Assembly: GCA_023375785.1 (NCBI GenBank)
Contig: SZWC01003548.1
Location: forward strand, 93,444 to 147,423
DNA length: 53,980 nt
Source of the DNA: Penium margaritaceum
Taxonomy: Eukaryota > Streptophyta > Zygnematophyceae > Desmidiales > Peniaceae
Direction: 5' to 3'
Shown: in pieces, positions 11,140 to 21,180 of the stretch
Layout: every line of letters starts with the position of its first letter
Position numbering within the stretch: position 1 is the stretch's first letter
Position numbers and translations under genes: made by a program
The notes under the pieces: generated by a model
What the model saw: only the letters and a program-made list of their open reading frames with translations
The model's database searches: none
What the model was told of the DNA's origin: nothing

Positions 11140-11866
11140 TATAACGGGCTGAGTCTCCAGCTCCTGCTTTGAAGTCATCATCAAAGTTCGCAGAATGGCG
11201 TTCTCAGTCCGCGTCAGGGGTTTACCCCCTTCGCAAGACTGAGGGGCAATTGTCATCAACGACCCAGAGCAGGGAGACTCGAATATTTCGAGTCTCCGGA
11301 GGCCCATTTCCGTTTTTAACCAAACCCCTGGTTTTGGGACCCAAACCGGGGGATTTTACCTCGAACCCGTGTGTTTGCACGAGTTATTTTGTTTATTTTA
11401 TGTCGAAGTTTGTCGTAAACAAACTCTGATTTACGATTTGTTGTTTTGGCGCAAAATCACCGCGTGCGAGGCCCGTTCATGATTTCGCGCCAGCTCTCTC
11501 AACCTCACCCTCGCTCCCCCTATCCCTCGTCCTCGCTTGCTCGTTTACAGCGAGGGCGAGGGGGGGTGAGGGCACGAGGCCACGAGGCCTCGCCCTCGAG
11601 GCCATCGTGGCCCCACAGCTGCCGATCGGGTTGAGGCCGCGATCGGCGGCTGGTGGCTGGCCGGCCGGTGGCCGGCCGGTCGCTTGGCCGGCCGCCGGCC
11701 GTCCAGCCGGCCGCCGGCCGTCTAGCCGGCCGGTAGCAAGCTGGCCGGTGGCCAGCAAAGTGCTGGCCGTCGGCTAGCCCTCGCTGACGTGAGGGGTGGT
11801 GCGCAACCACCCCTCCTCCTCCTCGCTTCAACGAGGAGGAAGGGCCGAACCGGCCCTCCCGCTACA
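11140..11866 (-). repeat. 5' LTR of element A
   Basis: Direct repeat of 3287-3985. It contains a dense run of GGCCGGCC and GCCGGCCGCCGGCC palindromes around 11650-11745. The sense start is TGTAGCGGG and the other terminus TATAAC (TG degraded to TA). CAATA after 11866 is the right target duplication. Confidence 0.92.
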
Positions 11867-11871
11867 CAATA

Positions 11872-13922
11872 GGTGCTCTATATATATACTATATAACCTT
11901 AACAAGTTAGTATGTAATAAATCTTGGTGTTATAACTAAATATCCAATAGTTTGTTAGTAAAAATTCCTTGTTGAGAATCTTATGCTATGTGGGGTCCCT
12001 TAACTCAATAACACTTTTATGCATAGTGTTATTTCCATCGGCCGCCCTCATGGCCATAATTGAAGGAATGTGTCATCACACACTTGTTTGTGGCCACTTC
12101 TAGGAGGCTTGATAAAAACCGCATTCTATGGCTGACATTGATGAAGACTCCAAGCCATAGCTAGTTTGCAATGGAAAATAAAAACCATTACTAAATGAAA
12201 AAAATAATTCTCATGTTTGTGGGATGCTTTAGGGCAAAGATCTTGGCAAAGCCTCGTAGGCGATTGTGATTTTCCATGTTTGTTGTACGGAATTATTCAA
12301 TAAATTAACAAGCACCCATTACTTCCACCTGATTTTATCCTTCAATTAACATCCGATCCATTGCTCCCAATGTTTTCGTTGCTTCTAAGGTGAGGAAAAC
12401 AACATAATGAGCCCGAATGCTAAAAATAACGCTCGTTCATCTAAATCAAAATAAAAAATGCTTCAAATAAATTTTCTCTAGTATATATTGTCTTCAAGTA
12501 TATTTGAAGTGAGAGAACTATGGACATATGATATGTAGCCGAGCGATAAGCTCCGTAAACGGAGGACAAGCCTCCGTCCATACAAAAAGGGACAAATGTA
12601 GAAAATTTGGACCAATATGGCCTATCCCGCTGAATTTAGCTCATTTTCTCCTGCTTGTTGAATGAACAGAGAATTAATCGAGTAGAATATTGATCAAACC
12701 ATAAAATCTCATCTGAAATCACACCGTGGGTTAAAGGTGCAAACAAGTTCTCTCCGGCTATTCCATGTGATTTTGGGGGGGCAGTATGCGACGTGTGGTC
12801 TGACTCTTTCAAGTTTAGCCACACAGCTATGTGGGCAAACAGCTGGCGTTCAATGGTTGTGTAGAAGGTCGTATATGGGGGTGTTTGGCTTTCCACGATT
12901 TGCCTGAATGTCCTCGAACCTCTATGACCTCGAAAATGGTGGCGTGTCTTATAAACTTCTCGATCACTGTCGATAGTCCACACGCTGTCCTGTGGATGAT
13001 CGATCGCGGTCATGCAGCTTGTAGGACATGCCGTAGATATTGCCGTCCTCCAGCTTCTAACACTGTGCCTGCAGAAGCAAGACGTGGACAACACAACGTA
13101 ATGAGACCCACGTGTTGACACAGTTGTCATGAACTGAGCGATTCACAAATGGGAGTTATAGCTGATATATTCGCCCAAGCGTCCAAATGAACCTGATATA
13201 TGTGCAACTTGGATATAAATAAAGCCATATCCACAAAAGTGAAAAACAATAACGTCATATCCATTTTTATGGCTATGCCCGATCGACAACTGAAGTCACC
13301 GATCGTGCGAAGAGAGGGGGTGATGTGTCACCCCTCTCGCTTGTGTCACCCGACTCGCTTCGCTCCCCCCCCCCTCCTCATCGCTCGGATCCCGATAGGG
13401 TTTTATGTTTGCGCAAGCACAGCCCGCACGAAAATGAAACCCTACATCCGCGAATTTGGGTTTGCAATTCAAAATAAATAAAAGAAAAAAGATAATCTCT
13501 CGATTGCGATCGAGTGAAAACGCCTTTTTCCAAAGAAAAATCCGGTGAGGCAAACCCATTTTGCCCGTTTGCATCCATGCAAACCGTTTTCAAACCCTTA
13601 CCCCAAATTACACTCGGGGTTTTATGGTTTTATTTGTTAGCGCGCTCCTGCTGGGCCCCGCGATAGCGGGGCCCAGCAAGTTCCCCTTCAACGCATGCGG
13701 TGTTTCAAAGCCCCAACTAAAAACTCTCGCAAACCTTTGAAAGAAAAGTCACAAACATCTCTATACACATGTTTGTGATTTTGCTTTAATGTCTGACGAC
13801 GTCACCATATTGTCGCTTGATGGCATGTGGCTACGACATAGCGTGTACATTCGGATATGGCATCATTTTTTCCATGCTTGCTGGATATAGCGTTAACCAA
13901 GAAGCGAAAAGTTCCATAATTG
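11872..13922. other. Intergenic sequence with two short hairpins, no gene recognised
   Basis: The left half (to about 12600) is AT-rich. A minus-strand open frame of 164 codons at 13130-12636 shows no motif I recognise and has no close neighbour, so I do not call a gene. Around 12551-12577 the words CTCCGT and ACGGAG alternate, giving two mutually exclusive small hairpins. At 13363 there is a poly-C run. A perfect GC hairpin lies at 13649-13678. Several TGGATATAA/CATATCC words occur at 13200-13270 and before the copia element. Confidence 0.45.
13649..13678. other. Perfect 13-bp GC hairpin
   Basis: TGCTGGGCCCCGC, a GATA loop, then GCGGGGCCCAGCA: a perfect 13-bp stem with a 4-nt loop. It resembles the inner part of a longer fold-back at 25764-25827, which shares GGGCCCCGC and CCCAGCAG words. 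Confidence 0.8.
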
Positions 13923-14244
13923 GATATAAAAGGAAACTACACTAGAGCGCAGGTTGGGGCTGTGGCGGTGTTGATGCAGCGAGCGGGCTTCCACGCTAGT
14001 TGCTCAGTCTATTGCCCCCTCAGTCTGCTGCTCTAGAGTCTAAGTTTGAGTGCTCTGTGTTTGTAACTCATAAACGCGCGCGCCAATTTTAGCGTCAGAA
14101 GGCAGCTGAAAACTGGAAGTAACTGATTAGGAGTGAAGAATGAGCAACAATGGGAGACCCCTCCAAATTCTTGCTACCCCCACTAGTGTAGAACTTGCTA
14201 CTCAGCTAACCAACCAATCAGAAAATAGTCCTAGACCTATTTTA

Positions 14245-14739
14245 GGATAAAATGATCCGAGGTGCCTGTTTAGACCCTAGTTTTGATGCGAGGTCACGAC
14301 CGCCTTTTGTCGTCATTTCCCAATGCTGTGGTAGGTCCTCGTGAAGCGGAAACCCCGATTCTCGAAGCGCCATTTCGTCAGATGCCTATCTATAACGTTT
14401 TCATGGTCCGAGCGGAGGACCCGTTTGGAGGAAATGTTGGTAGTCTATTGACGGTGGCGTTAATTTTGGGTCAGATTTTTGTCGTTGTCTTTCCACAAAT
14501 GTTTTCTCATTGAATGATTTGGCGCGAGTTGTCCGTAATCCATCTCTCTTTTCAGGGTGCTAGGGTAGCAATCTTCGATACAGGTGATGTTAGAGCGCGG
14601 CATAAAATGGACATCAAAACGCCACTCGACATTTCTTAGACATGCTCAACCGAAACAGGCACCTGTCCTCGTCACGATTTTCGTTCGACAGTCAGGGTAG
14701 GTGCGTGGCGCATACACAGCAGCTCGGATATATTCGCCC
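14245..14739. mobile_element. Non-autonomous Mutator-like insertion with 9-bp TSD
   Basis: The 9-bp word CCTATTTTA occurs at both 14236-14244 and 14740-14748. The uninterrupted LTR copy at about 20625 reads CCTATTTTCTGGCAGG at this point, proving the empty site. The ends are imperfect inverted repeats (GGATAAAATGATCCGAGGTGC versus GGGGCGAATATATCCGAGCTGC, sharing ATCCGAG-TGC). No transposase is encoded; a 76-codon plus frame at 14283-14513 matches nothing I know. A 9-bp duplication fits the Mutator (MULE) group best. Confidence 0.8.
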
Positions 14740-15221
14740 CCTATTTTATGGCAGGCAGGGTTTTCTCGGTGATCCCTGCTAGACGCCCGACAGCCCAAAA
14801 CCCGGACGTCGTCCCTTTTGCCTGAAAACTAGACCAAACCATAATACAAACGCTGGGAACGCAGTCGTGCGGTCTGAATCAGCTAGAAAAATAGCAGCAA
14901 AGAGTTATGGCTGCCCGAACCCAGGCAGTGCCTACCACGGTCCATGATGCCACACAGTGCCACGCAGCAAGAGACATGGACCCTAGGCAGAGCATGATGA
15001 TGCAGATGCAATGGTACAATCAGAGCCACATTGGGTGCATGCAGACAGCATCTGCGGTGGCAATGACCGCCGGTGGCCCGACCACCCAGGAGGCCTGTCG
15101 ATGGAGCTAAGCACGTCGCCGGAGGGGGGAGGCTCCAGCGAACTGCGACTAGGTCTCTGCATGCGTCGGCTCCACCGGACGACACTCCAGTAGCATTGAG
15201 TCTCGCCGTCAGTCATCTGCA

Positions 15222-16074
15222 TGTTGGTTTTTCGTGCATCTCTCATTGTACTGTGTTGTGTCCTCCCGGCTTGTGAACATCGGCGTGCAGATGACTGACG
15301 GCGAGACTCGACGCTGCTGGAGTGTCGCGCGGTGGAGCCGACGCGCGCTGAGGCCCACGCACACTTGCTGAAGCCTCCTCCCTACGGCGATGCGCTCAGC
15401 TCCATCAGCAAGCCTCCGCGGCGGTCGAGCCGCCGGCGGTCTCTGCCACTACAGATGCTGTTTCCATGCACTCAGTTCTGTTTCTGGTTGTGGCATTGCG
15501 TCTTCATCGTCATGCTATGCCTAGGGTCCGTGTCCCATGCTGTGTGGACCTGCTTGGCGTCACTGACTGTCGTAGGCACTGCCCGGGTTTGGGCAGCCAT
15601 AACTCTTCGCTGCTATTTTTCTAGCTGATTCTGACCGCACGACTGCGTTCGCAGCGTCGGTAGTATGGTATGGTCCAGTTTTCAGGCAAAACAGATGACG
15701 CCCGGGTCTTGGGCTGTCTGGCGTCTGGCAGGGCTCACCGAGAAAACCCTGCCTGCCAGAAAATAGGTCTAGCACTATTTTCTGATTGGCTGGTTAGCTA
15801 AGTAACAAGTTCTACAGTAGTGGGGGGGAGCTAGAACTTGGAGGGGTCTCCCATTGTTGCTCATTCTTCATTCCTAACCAGTTACTTTCAGTTTTCAGCT
15901 GCTTTCTGGCGCTAACTCTGGCACACGCGTTTCTGAGTAACAAACCCAGAGCTTCCAGACTTTGACTCTAGAGCAGCAGACTGAGGGGGCAGCTGACTTA
16001 AGCAACGAGCGTGGAAGCCCGCGCGCTGCATCAACAACACTGCTGCCACAACCTGCTGCCTAGGTTTTCCAGCT
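15222..16074 (+). mobile_element. Solo LTR of the same copia family, inserted in opposite orientation
   Basis: A complete ~853-bp reverse-complement copy of the LTR at 20319-21175 starts TGTTGGTTTTT and ends GTTTTCCAGCT. It is bracketed by CTGCA (15217-15221) and CTGCA (16075-16079), a 5-bp duplication of LTR sequence, and the host LTR resumes with CGCTGATGTACAC. It is thus an independent insertion that later collapsed to a solo LTR by LTR-LTR recombination, or a directly integrated LTR. Confidence 0.88.
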
Positions 16075-16141
16075 CTGCACGCTGATGTACACAAGCCGGG
16101 AGGACAAAACAGAACACAATGAAAGATGCCCAAAAACCAAT

Positions 16142-16487
16142 AGCTACCTCCACCAGCTCCTTGTCACTGGGGAAGAAGAAGCGCCGAAGCTAGAAGGGCA
16201 AGGGTCAGCAGCAGCAACAACAGTAAGAGTAGTCGACTTGGTCTAGCGGTGGTGGCTCAGTCTGCCACAACTGTGGCCAGTCGGTGCACGGGTGATACAC
16301 ATGCCCGCTTCCGACAGACGAGGCGCGCGTTATCGCCACCAAACGTCGCTAGCGGGAGCGCCGTCTCGCCTCAGCCGCCGTCGCTATCGCTGGCCCTGAC
16401 GCCTCGACCCTGTTTAGCAGCTCCACTCCTCCGACAGCCGCACCGGTCCCGCCTACGCGAGTTCTGCCGCAGCACCACCCAGCGGTA
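16142..16487 (+). pseudogene. Inverted gag fragment of the copia element
   Basis: The plus strand here aligns with the minus strand of about 17980-17640, including the zinc-knuckle region. It reads SVCHNCGQSVH then a TGA where the other copy has Trp, then YTCP, followed by the same Pro/Ser/Thr-rich stretch. Its first Cys is kept, whereas the minus-strand copy has Tyr. It starts directly at the U3 end of the 3' LTR and is fused at about 16480 to the integrase fragment running the other way. No normal integrase end, RT or RNase H lies between. Its antisense GGAGCTGGTGGAGGTAGC next to U3 is purine-rich and could have acted as a substitute polypurine tract. Confidence 0.8.
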
Positions 16488-17528
16488 GCGAGAGTATTCG
16501 TCAGCAAGGGTGAGGACATAATGTCCATGCTCTCCGACAGACTCGATAGGGAGAGGACCTATGACATCGGAATGGACCGGATCAAGAGGGGCGGACGCAC
16601 AGGAGGGGGACGGGGGGTATGTGGACCAGTGCATCTTGTCGTGAGCGCAATCAACGTACTCTGTGGGGCACGGCAAAGGGAAAGTCTCAGGGTCAAGGCC
16701 CTTGGCCGGCTGGGTGCGGAGGATACTATCGACGGTAGCATTGTGGACGTGGCAAAGGCGGTGGTGCAAGAGATGAGTGTCCTGCGGAGAAAGCATGCTG
16801 GTGACAAACACATGGCCTGTGGCGGCCGACGAGGAAAGGGACAGAAGGAGAGGAGGACAGATGAGGCACGTGCCACAGGTTTCCACGAGCGGTGGCGTGA
16901 AAAACGACAAGACCGGACGGACGCAACGACATAGTGCCAACACCACGCGAGTGCACAAATTCCATGCTCATGCGGTCAATGACAGTAACGGACAGGAGGC
17001 TGAGCTTAAGACCGGGGCGAAAAGGACATCGTTCAAGAAGACATCACCAGCAGGACCACGGAAACGAATGACACCAACGATGCGGACAGGTGCCACCTGG
17101 CCGGAGGCCGTCCGGACACCGGATACATCGCCAACAAGACCAAGCATACTGAAGGCCTCACGAGAGGCCGTCATGTCATGCGTGGCCCCGGAGTCGATGA
17201 TCCAGGTCTCGGCCGGGTCCTGGACCGGGGTCGCCAAATCGCAAACAGTCACATGGCAGCACGCAAGAGATGCGAACGTAGTGGAAGAGGGCACGAACCG
17301 AGACTGCCAATCATCAAGCCACGCGACGTCGTCACGAAGGGGAACAGAAGAAACCATGGGAGACGGCGAGACAGATGAGGAGGCAAGACACAATCGCAGC
17401 TCAGTCTCAGTCATGCAAGGCGAGGGGGACGAGCAGGAGGTGACACAACTCGTACTTCCCTCGGGAGGAGGGCGAGGCAAGCCAAGCAAGAGCGCAATGA
17501 ACTGCTCCAACTATCGCTCACGCGTGGA
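16488..17528 (-). pseudogene. Copia protease and truncated integrase
   Basis: In one minus-strand frame WIIDSGATHDMT near 17190 is the diagnostic copia protease active site (DSG). It is followed by a pre-integrase segment with HLLHHRLCHV and later a Cys pair near 16650, and by the start of the integrase core, DPVHSDVIGPLP, which carries the first catalytic Asp. The core continues to HYVLTLADEYSRYRW and then breaks at about 16487, before the second Asp and the Glu. One TGA at 16968 and one TAG near 17520 interrupt the frame. Without the rest of integrase, RT and RNase H the product cannot transpose by itself. Confidence 0.85.
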
Positions 17529-17529
17529 T

Positions 17530-19008
17530 GGCCTGGGCGTGTAGACGGACTGCGGAGTGACGACGCCGGAGCCTAGATAGGACGAGGACTGCACCGGTGA
17601 AGGGAACGAGGATGCCGATGGCTGCGGGTGATGCTACTACGGAGCTGGCGTTGGTAGGACCGGTGGTGTTGTCGGAGGAGTGGAGCTACTGGATGGGGTC
17701 GAGGCATTAGGGCCAGCGACAGCGACGGCGAATGAGGCAAGGTGGCGCTCCCGCTGGCAACACATGGTGGCGATGACGCGCGCCTCGTCTCTCAGCAGCG
17801 GGCACGTGTACCACTCGTGCCCCGGTTGGCCACAATTATGGTAGACTGAGCCACCACCGCTGGACCCAGATGATTGCTGCTGCTACTGCTGCTACTGACC
17901 CTTGCCCTTCTTGCTTCAATGAGGAGGAGCTCATGGATGTAGCTGCTGCGGGGGAAGCGACGGCCACGGAGGTGGCGGTAGGGGAGGCTAGAGCCTTTGT
18001 GCGCCGGAGGCGGGACTCCTAGCGAGCTTCCTCCATCCTAAGGAAGAGCTCTTATGTCTAGGGCATGAGGGTGCCTAGGACAGCCATGGTGGAGAGGACG
18101 TCCTGGGAGTAGTGTACGAAGACGTTTGCGTACGCGTTAGTGGCACCGCGCTTTATGGTGAGGAGTGCGGCCAGAGGAGGTGGAGCAGAGGTGCTGAGGC
18201 GACGAAGAATGTCCTCAGGCCGCTGTTAGTAGGCGGTGACCGTCTCAGTCTCCCCCATGTGTAGGGAGTTGAACTCCCGCAGCAGATGGCTGGTCTCAGC
18301 CTCGCTGGATAGGCGATGGGGGTGAGTGAGGACGTGCTATGCGGCTATAGGATCTGGCATGCTGCTTGCGGTGAAGTCACCAAGAAAAGGCTTTAGGGCC
18401 AGGCGGGAAGTCGGAGGGGCGACGGGGACAAGGACGCAGACGGCGCGAGGAGCGTCATACAGCTTGTCGGCCTGGATGGAGTCGTACGGGAGAGTGTAGT
18501 ATGCCCACAGGCCCTCACCCTATGCCCAGATGCGGAAGCTCAGCTACCAGCTCCGAAACTGCTCGCCGGCCTGAAGCGACGGGGGCGTCGTCTCGAAGTC
18601 CTTTTGCCTTCGGTCGGTGCCCAGAGTGGGGCCAAGGACGGAGGTCACTGTTTGCCACTGGCACTAGATCTGCTGTTGTGCCAGGTAATGCATGGCAATG
18701 GACACAGCGGGGCTGGCGTGTCCAGGAGGGATGAATGGCGGCAAAGCGCTGGTGGCCGTCTGTGAGGCCAGTGGCTGTAGTGGTGCAAGCTGTTGCGTCA
18801 AGGCGGCGAGCTGCTGCTAAATGGCAGCCAAGGGATCAGGGTTGCCGACGATGACGCCTGTGGGCCACTACTACTACTACTGCTGCTACTGCTGTTGTTG
18901 CTCCTGCTACTGCTGCTGCTATTGCAGCTCCTGCACCTGCTGCAGGAAAGGGGGGCTAGGGGTCCCCCCAACAGAGGAGGATCCCTCCCAAGGAGAGCTG
19001 TTAGCCAT
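17530..19008 (-). pseudogene. Copia gag region with many in-frame TAG codons
   Basis: The start is ATG at 19008 (MANSSPWEGSS). Next comes a Gln-rich run in which CAG, CAA and TAG codons alternate. The body has recognisable copia-gag words (REFNSLHMGETETV, RPEDILRRLS) and a C-terminal zinc knuckle near 17843-17800, Y-HN-C-GQPG-H-EWYT-C, whose first Cys is Tyr. Across gag, protease and integrase I count about 20 TAG/TAA and two TGA; all 13 Trp codons I could list are intact. The frame shifts once between about 18020 and 17850. Gag would coat the element RNA in cytoplasmic particles. Confidence 0.8.
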
Positions 19009-19225
19009 GGTGGGTTTTGGTACCCCTTTTCCCTTGTGTTTTTTTTCTTTTGTACGCTGATGATGTCAGTAGTGATGTCAGCCTAGAATGGCTAACATCA
19101 GCAACTGCTGCTACGGTATGTGTAGAGCTATTGTGGTGGAGTTTTCTTCCCCTTTACTTCCCCTTTTTTGTGTTGATGACGTCACCAGTGACATCAGCAG
19201 TGACGTCAGCGGACGGCCGCTGGCA

Positions 19226-20035
19226 TCAGCAGTGATCGTTGCTAGAGCCACTACTGCATGGCTATAGCCGTTGCTACTGCTCTGGTTGCTGCTGTTGTCA
19301 CTACTGCCACCGTTGCTACAGCAGCTATTGCGATTGCTGCTACTACTGCCGCTGCTACGGTTGTTGGTACAGCTGCGGCGGCAGATGCTACAGCTGCGGC
19401 TACTGCTGCTATTGCTGCTAAGCTGCTACGTGCTACTACGGCTGTTGCGGTTGCTACGGTGGTGGCCCCTGCTGCTACTACTGCTCCTAAGCTTTTGCAT
19501 GCTCCTGCGGCTACTGTAGTGGTTGTGGCGGTGGCGGCAGCTGCGGCATCGCTGCTGGCGGGGTGGGGGATTTTTTTCTCCGTCATTTTCTTTCCTTTCG
19601 CTCGTCACATTGAGCTCACTAATTGATGCGAGCAACAAGCCGCGAGCATCGAGCTCGCTGCTCGCAGCTCGCTTCCGTGAGCTGCGAGCAGCTAACTCGC
19701 TGCCAACAGCTCGTTGCTCGTTGCGAGTAACGGGCTGCAGGCAGCTACAGCTACTACTGCTGTTGCTGGCTGCCGCTGCAGCCGCTGCTGCTAGCTACTG
19801 CTGGCCGCTGCCGGCTGCAGCTTGCTGCTGCTACTGCCGCTGGCTGTTGCTACTGCTCGCTGCTGCTGCTGCTGGCTGCTGCTGCGGACTGCTGTTGCTG
19901 CAAGCTGCTTAGAGCTGCTACTGTTGCCAGCTACTGCTACGCGCAACTGCTGCTCGCTCCTGCTGCCACTGCTCGCTGCTGCTACAAGTTGCTGCTGCGC
20001 TGCGGGCTGCTGCTGCCAACCACTCCACCTGGATG
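19226..20035. repeat. GCT/ACT-rich low-complexity leader of the copia element
   Basis: Two blocks (about 19226-19560 and 19735-20035) consist largely of GCTGCT, GCTACT and TGCTGC words. They give spurious Ala-, Leu- or Cys/Tyr-rich frames on both strands. They lie between the primer site and the gag ATG, in the untranslated leader. Confidence 0.8.
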
Positions 20036-20300
20036 ATGTCGCCGCGTGCGTCATTGCGAGCAAGCACCTGACGTGGCCTGCCGCTCACCTCCTCGCGTCA
20101 AGCGCGGGGATCAGTGCTGCCGGAAAACATCTGACAGCATTTCCCTTGGCCCAGTGGCCGTGGGAAAACTTCTGACGTCGCCACCAGGCAGGTCAATACT
20201 GTCGGAAAACATCCGGCAGCATTTCCCCTGCACTGGCGCGTATGGGTATCCGCTGGCGTAATCAGGCACCTGTGCGCCAGTCGTCTGCTGTTGCTGCTAC

Positions 20301-20318
20301 GCTCTGGCTCTGATACCA
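20301..20318 (-). promoter_or_regulatory. Primer-binding site of the copia element (tRNA-iMet)
   Basis: Minus-strand TGGTATCAGAGCCAGAGC directly follows the 5' LTR terminus (…CCTTTT). It matches the plant initiator-Met tRNA primer site over its first 12 bases. Confidence 0.93.
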
Positions 20319-21175
20319 AAAAGGAAACTACACTAGAGCGCAGGTTGGGGCAAGTGGCGGTGTTGATGCAGCGAGCGGGCTTCCACACTAGTTGCTTAGT
20401 CTACTGCCCCCTCTGTCTGCTGCTTTAGAGTCTAAGTCTGAGTGCTCTAGGTTTGTTACGTTGAAATGCGCGCGCCAGTGTTAGCATTAGAAAGCACCTG
20501 AAAACTGGAAGTAACTGATTAGGAGTGAAGAATGAGCAACAATGGGAGACCCCTCCAAGTTCTAGCTCTCCCCCACTTTTGTAGACCTTGTTACTCAGCT
20601 AAGCAGCCAATCAGAAAATAGTCCTAGACCTATTTTCTGGCAGGCAGGGTTTTCTCGGTGAGCCCTGTGAGACGCCCGACAGCCCAAAAACTTGGGCATC
20701 GTCCATTTTTCCTTAAAACTTGACCATACCATAACACCAACGCTGCAAACGCAATCGTGCGTTCAGAATCAGCTAGAAAACTAGCAGCAAAGAGTTATGG
20801 CTGCCCGAACCAAGGCAGTGCCTACCACGATCCATGATGCCACACAGTGCCACGCAGCAAGAGACATGGACCCTAGGTAGAGCATGATGCTACAGACGCA
20901 ATGGTACAGTCAGAACCAGCACTGGGTGCATGCAGACAGCATCTGCGGTGGCAGTGACCGCCGGTGGCCCGACCGCCGAGGAGGCCTGCCGATGGAACTG
21001 AGAACGTCAATGGAGGGAGGAGGCTCCAGCGAATTACGAGTAGGTCTCAGCGTGCGTCGGCTCCACCGGACGACACTCCAGCAACGTCGAGTCTTGCCGT
21101 CAGTCATCTGCACGACGATGTACACAAGCTGGGAGGACACAACAGAGCACAATGAGAGATGCGTGAAAACCAAAA
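20319..21175 (-). repeat. 5' LTR of the copia element
   Basis: An 857-bp uninterrupted LTR running from AAAAGGAAACTACACTAG to GTGAAAACCAAAA on the plus strand. It serves here as the reference for the empty sites of the two insertions in the left LTR. Confidence 0.93.
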
Positions 21176-21180
21176 GATAT

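Larger units (their letters stand above)
3287..11866 (-). mobile_element. Element A: Ty3/gypsy chromovirus, full length but decayed
   Basis: Two direct LTRs (3287-3985 and 11140-11866) flank gag and pol domains read on the minus strand in the order gag, protease, RT, RNase H, integrase, chromodomain. That order and the C-terminal chromodomain define a Ty3/gypsy chromovirus. Both LTRs have the sense start TGTAGCGGGAGGG. The opposite termini are TGTAAAGGGC (left copy, plus strand) and TATAACGGGC (right copy). The flanks are TAATA (3282-3286) and CAATA (11867-11871), a 5-bp target duplication with one mismatch. In the first ~165 aligned bases of the LTRs I count nine differences, all transitions, so the insertion is not recent. 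The coding region has in-frame stops, a frameshift in RT, and a mutated RT active site (YLNE instead of YxDD), so it is non-autonomous today. Confidence 0.93.
13928..16141 (-). repeat. 3' LTR of the copia element, interrupted by two insertions
   Basis: Segments 13928-14244, 14740-15221 and 16075-16141 together align with the uninterrupted LTR at 20319-21175. The gaps are a 495-bp TIR insertion (14245-14739) and an inverted solo LTR (15222-16074), each flanked by a target duplication made from LTR sequence. Confidence 0.92.
13923..21180 (-). mobile_element. Ty1/copia element, internally deleted and rearranged (body 13928-21175)
   Basis: LTRs at 13928-16141 (with two insertions) and 20319-21175 bound a minus-strand interior with gag, aspartic protease and the start of integrase in copia order. 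The flanks GATAT (13923-13927) and GATAT (21176-21180) are a perfect 5-bp target duplication. The LTR termini are AAAAGG...ACCAAAA on the plus strand instead of TG...CA. An 18-base tRNA-iMet primer site lies directly next to the 5' LTR. Integrase ends abruptly near 16487 and RT and RNase H are missing. The space next to the 3' LTR holds an inverted gag fragment. It is therefore a non-autonomous derivative that nevertheless integrated cleanly. Confidence 0.93.

Noticed and set aside
12636..13130. 164-codon minus-strand frame
   Set aside because: No recognised motif, no neighbouring exon or promoter signal, and length alone is not decisive in this composition.
19226..20063. Ala-, Leu- and Ser-rich frames on both strands
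   Set aside because: They are translations of GCT/ACT trinucleotide repeats in the copia leader, upstream of the gag ATG.
20301..20318. tRNA-Met gene
   Set aside because: Only the 18 bases complementary to the tRNA 3' end are present, at the position of a primer-binding site.
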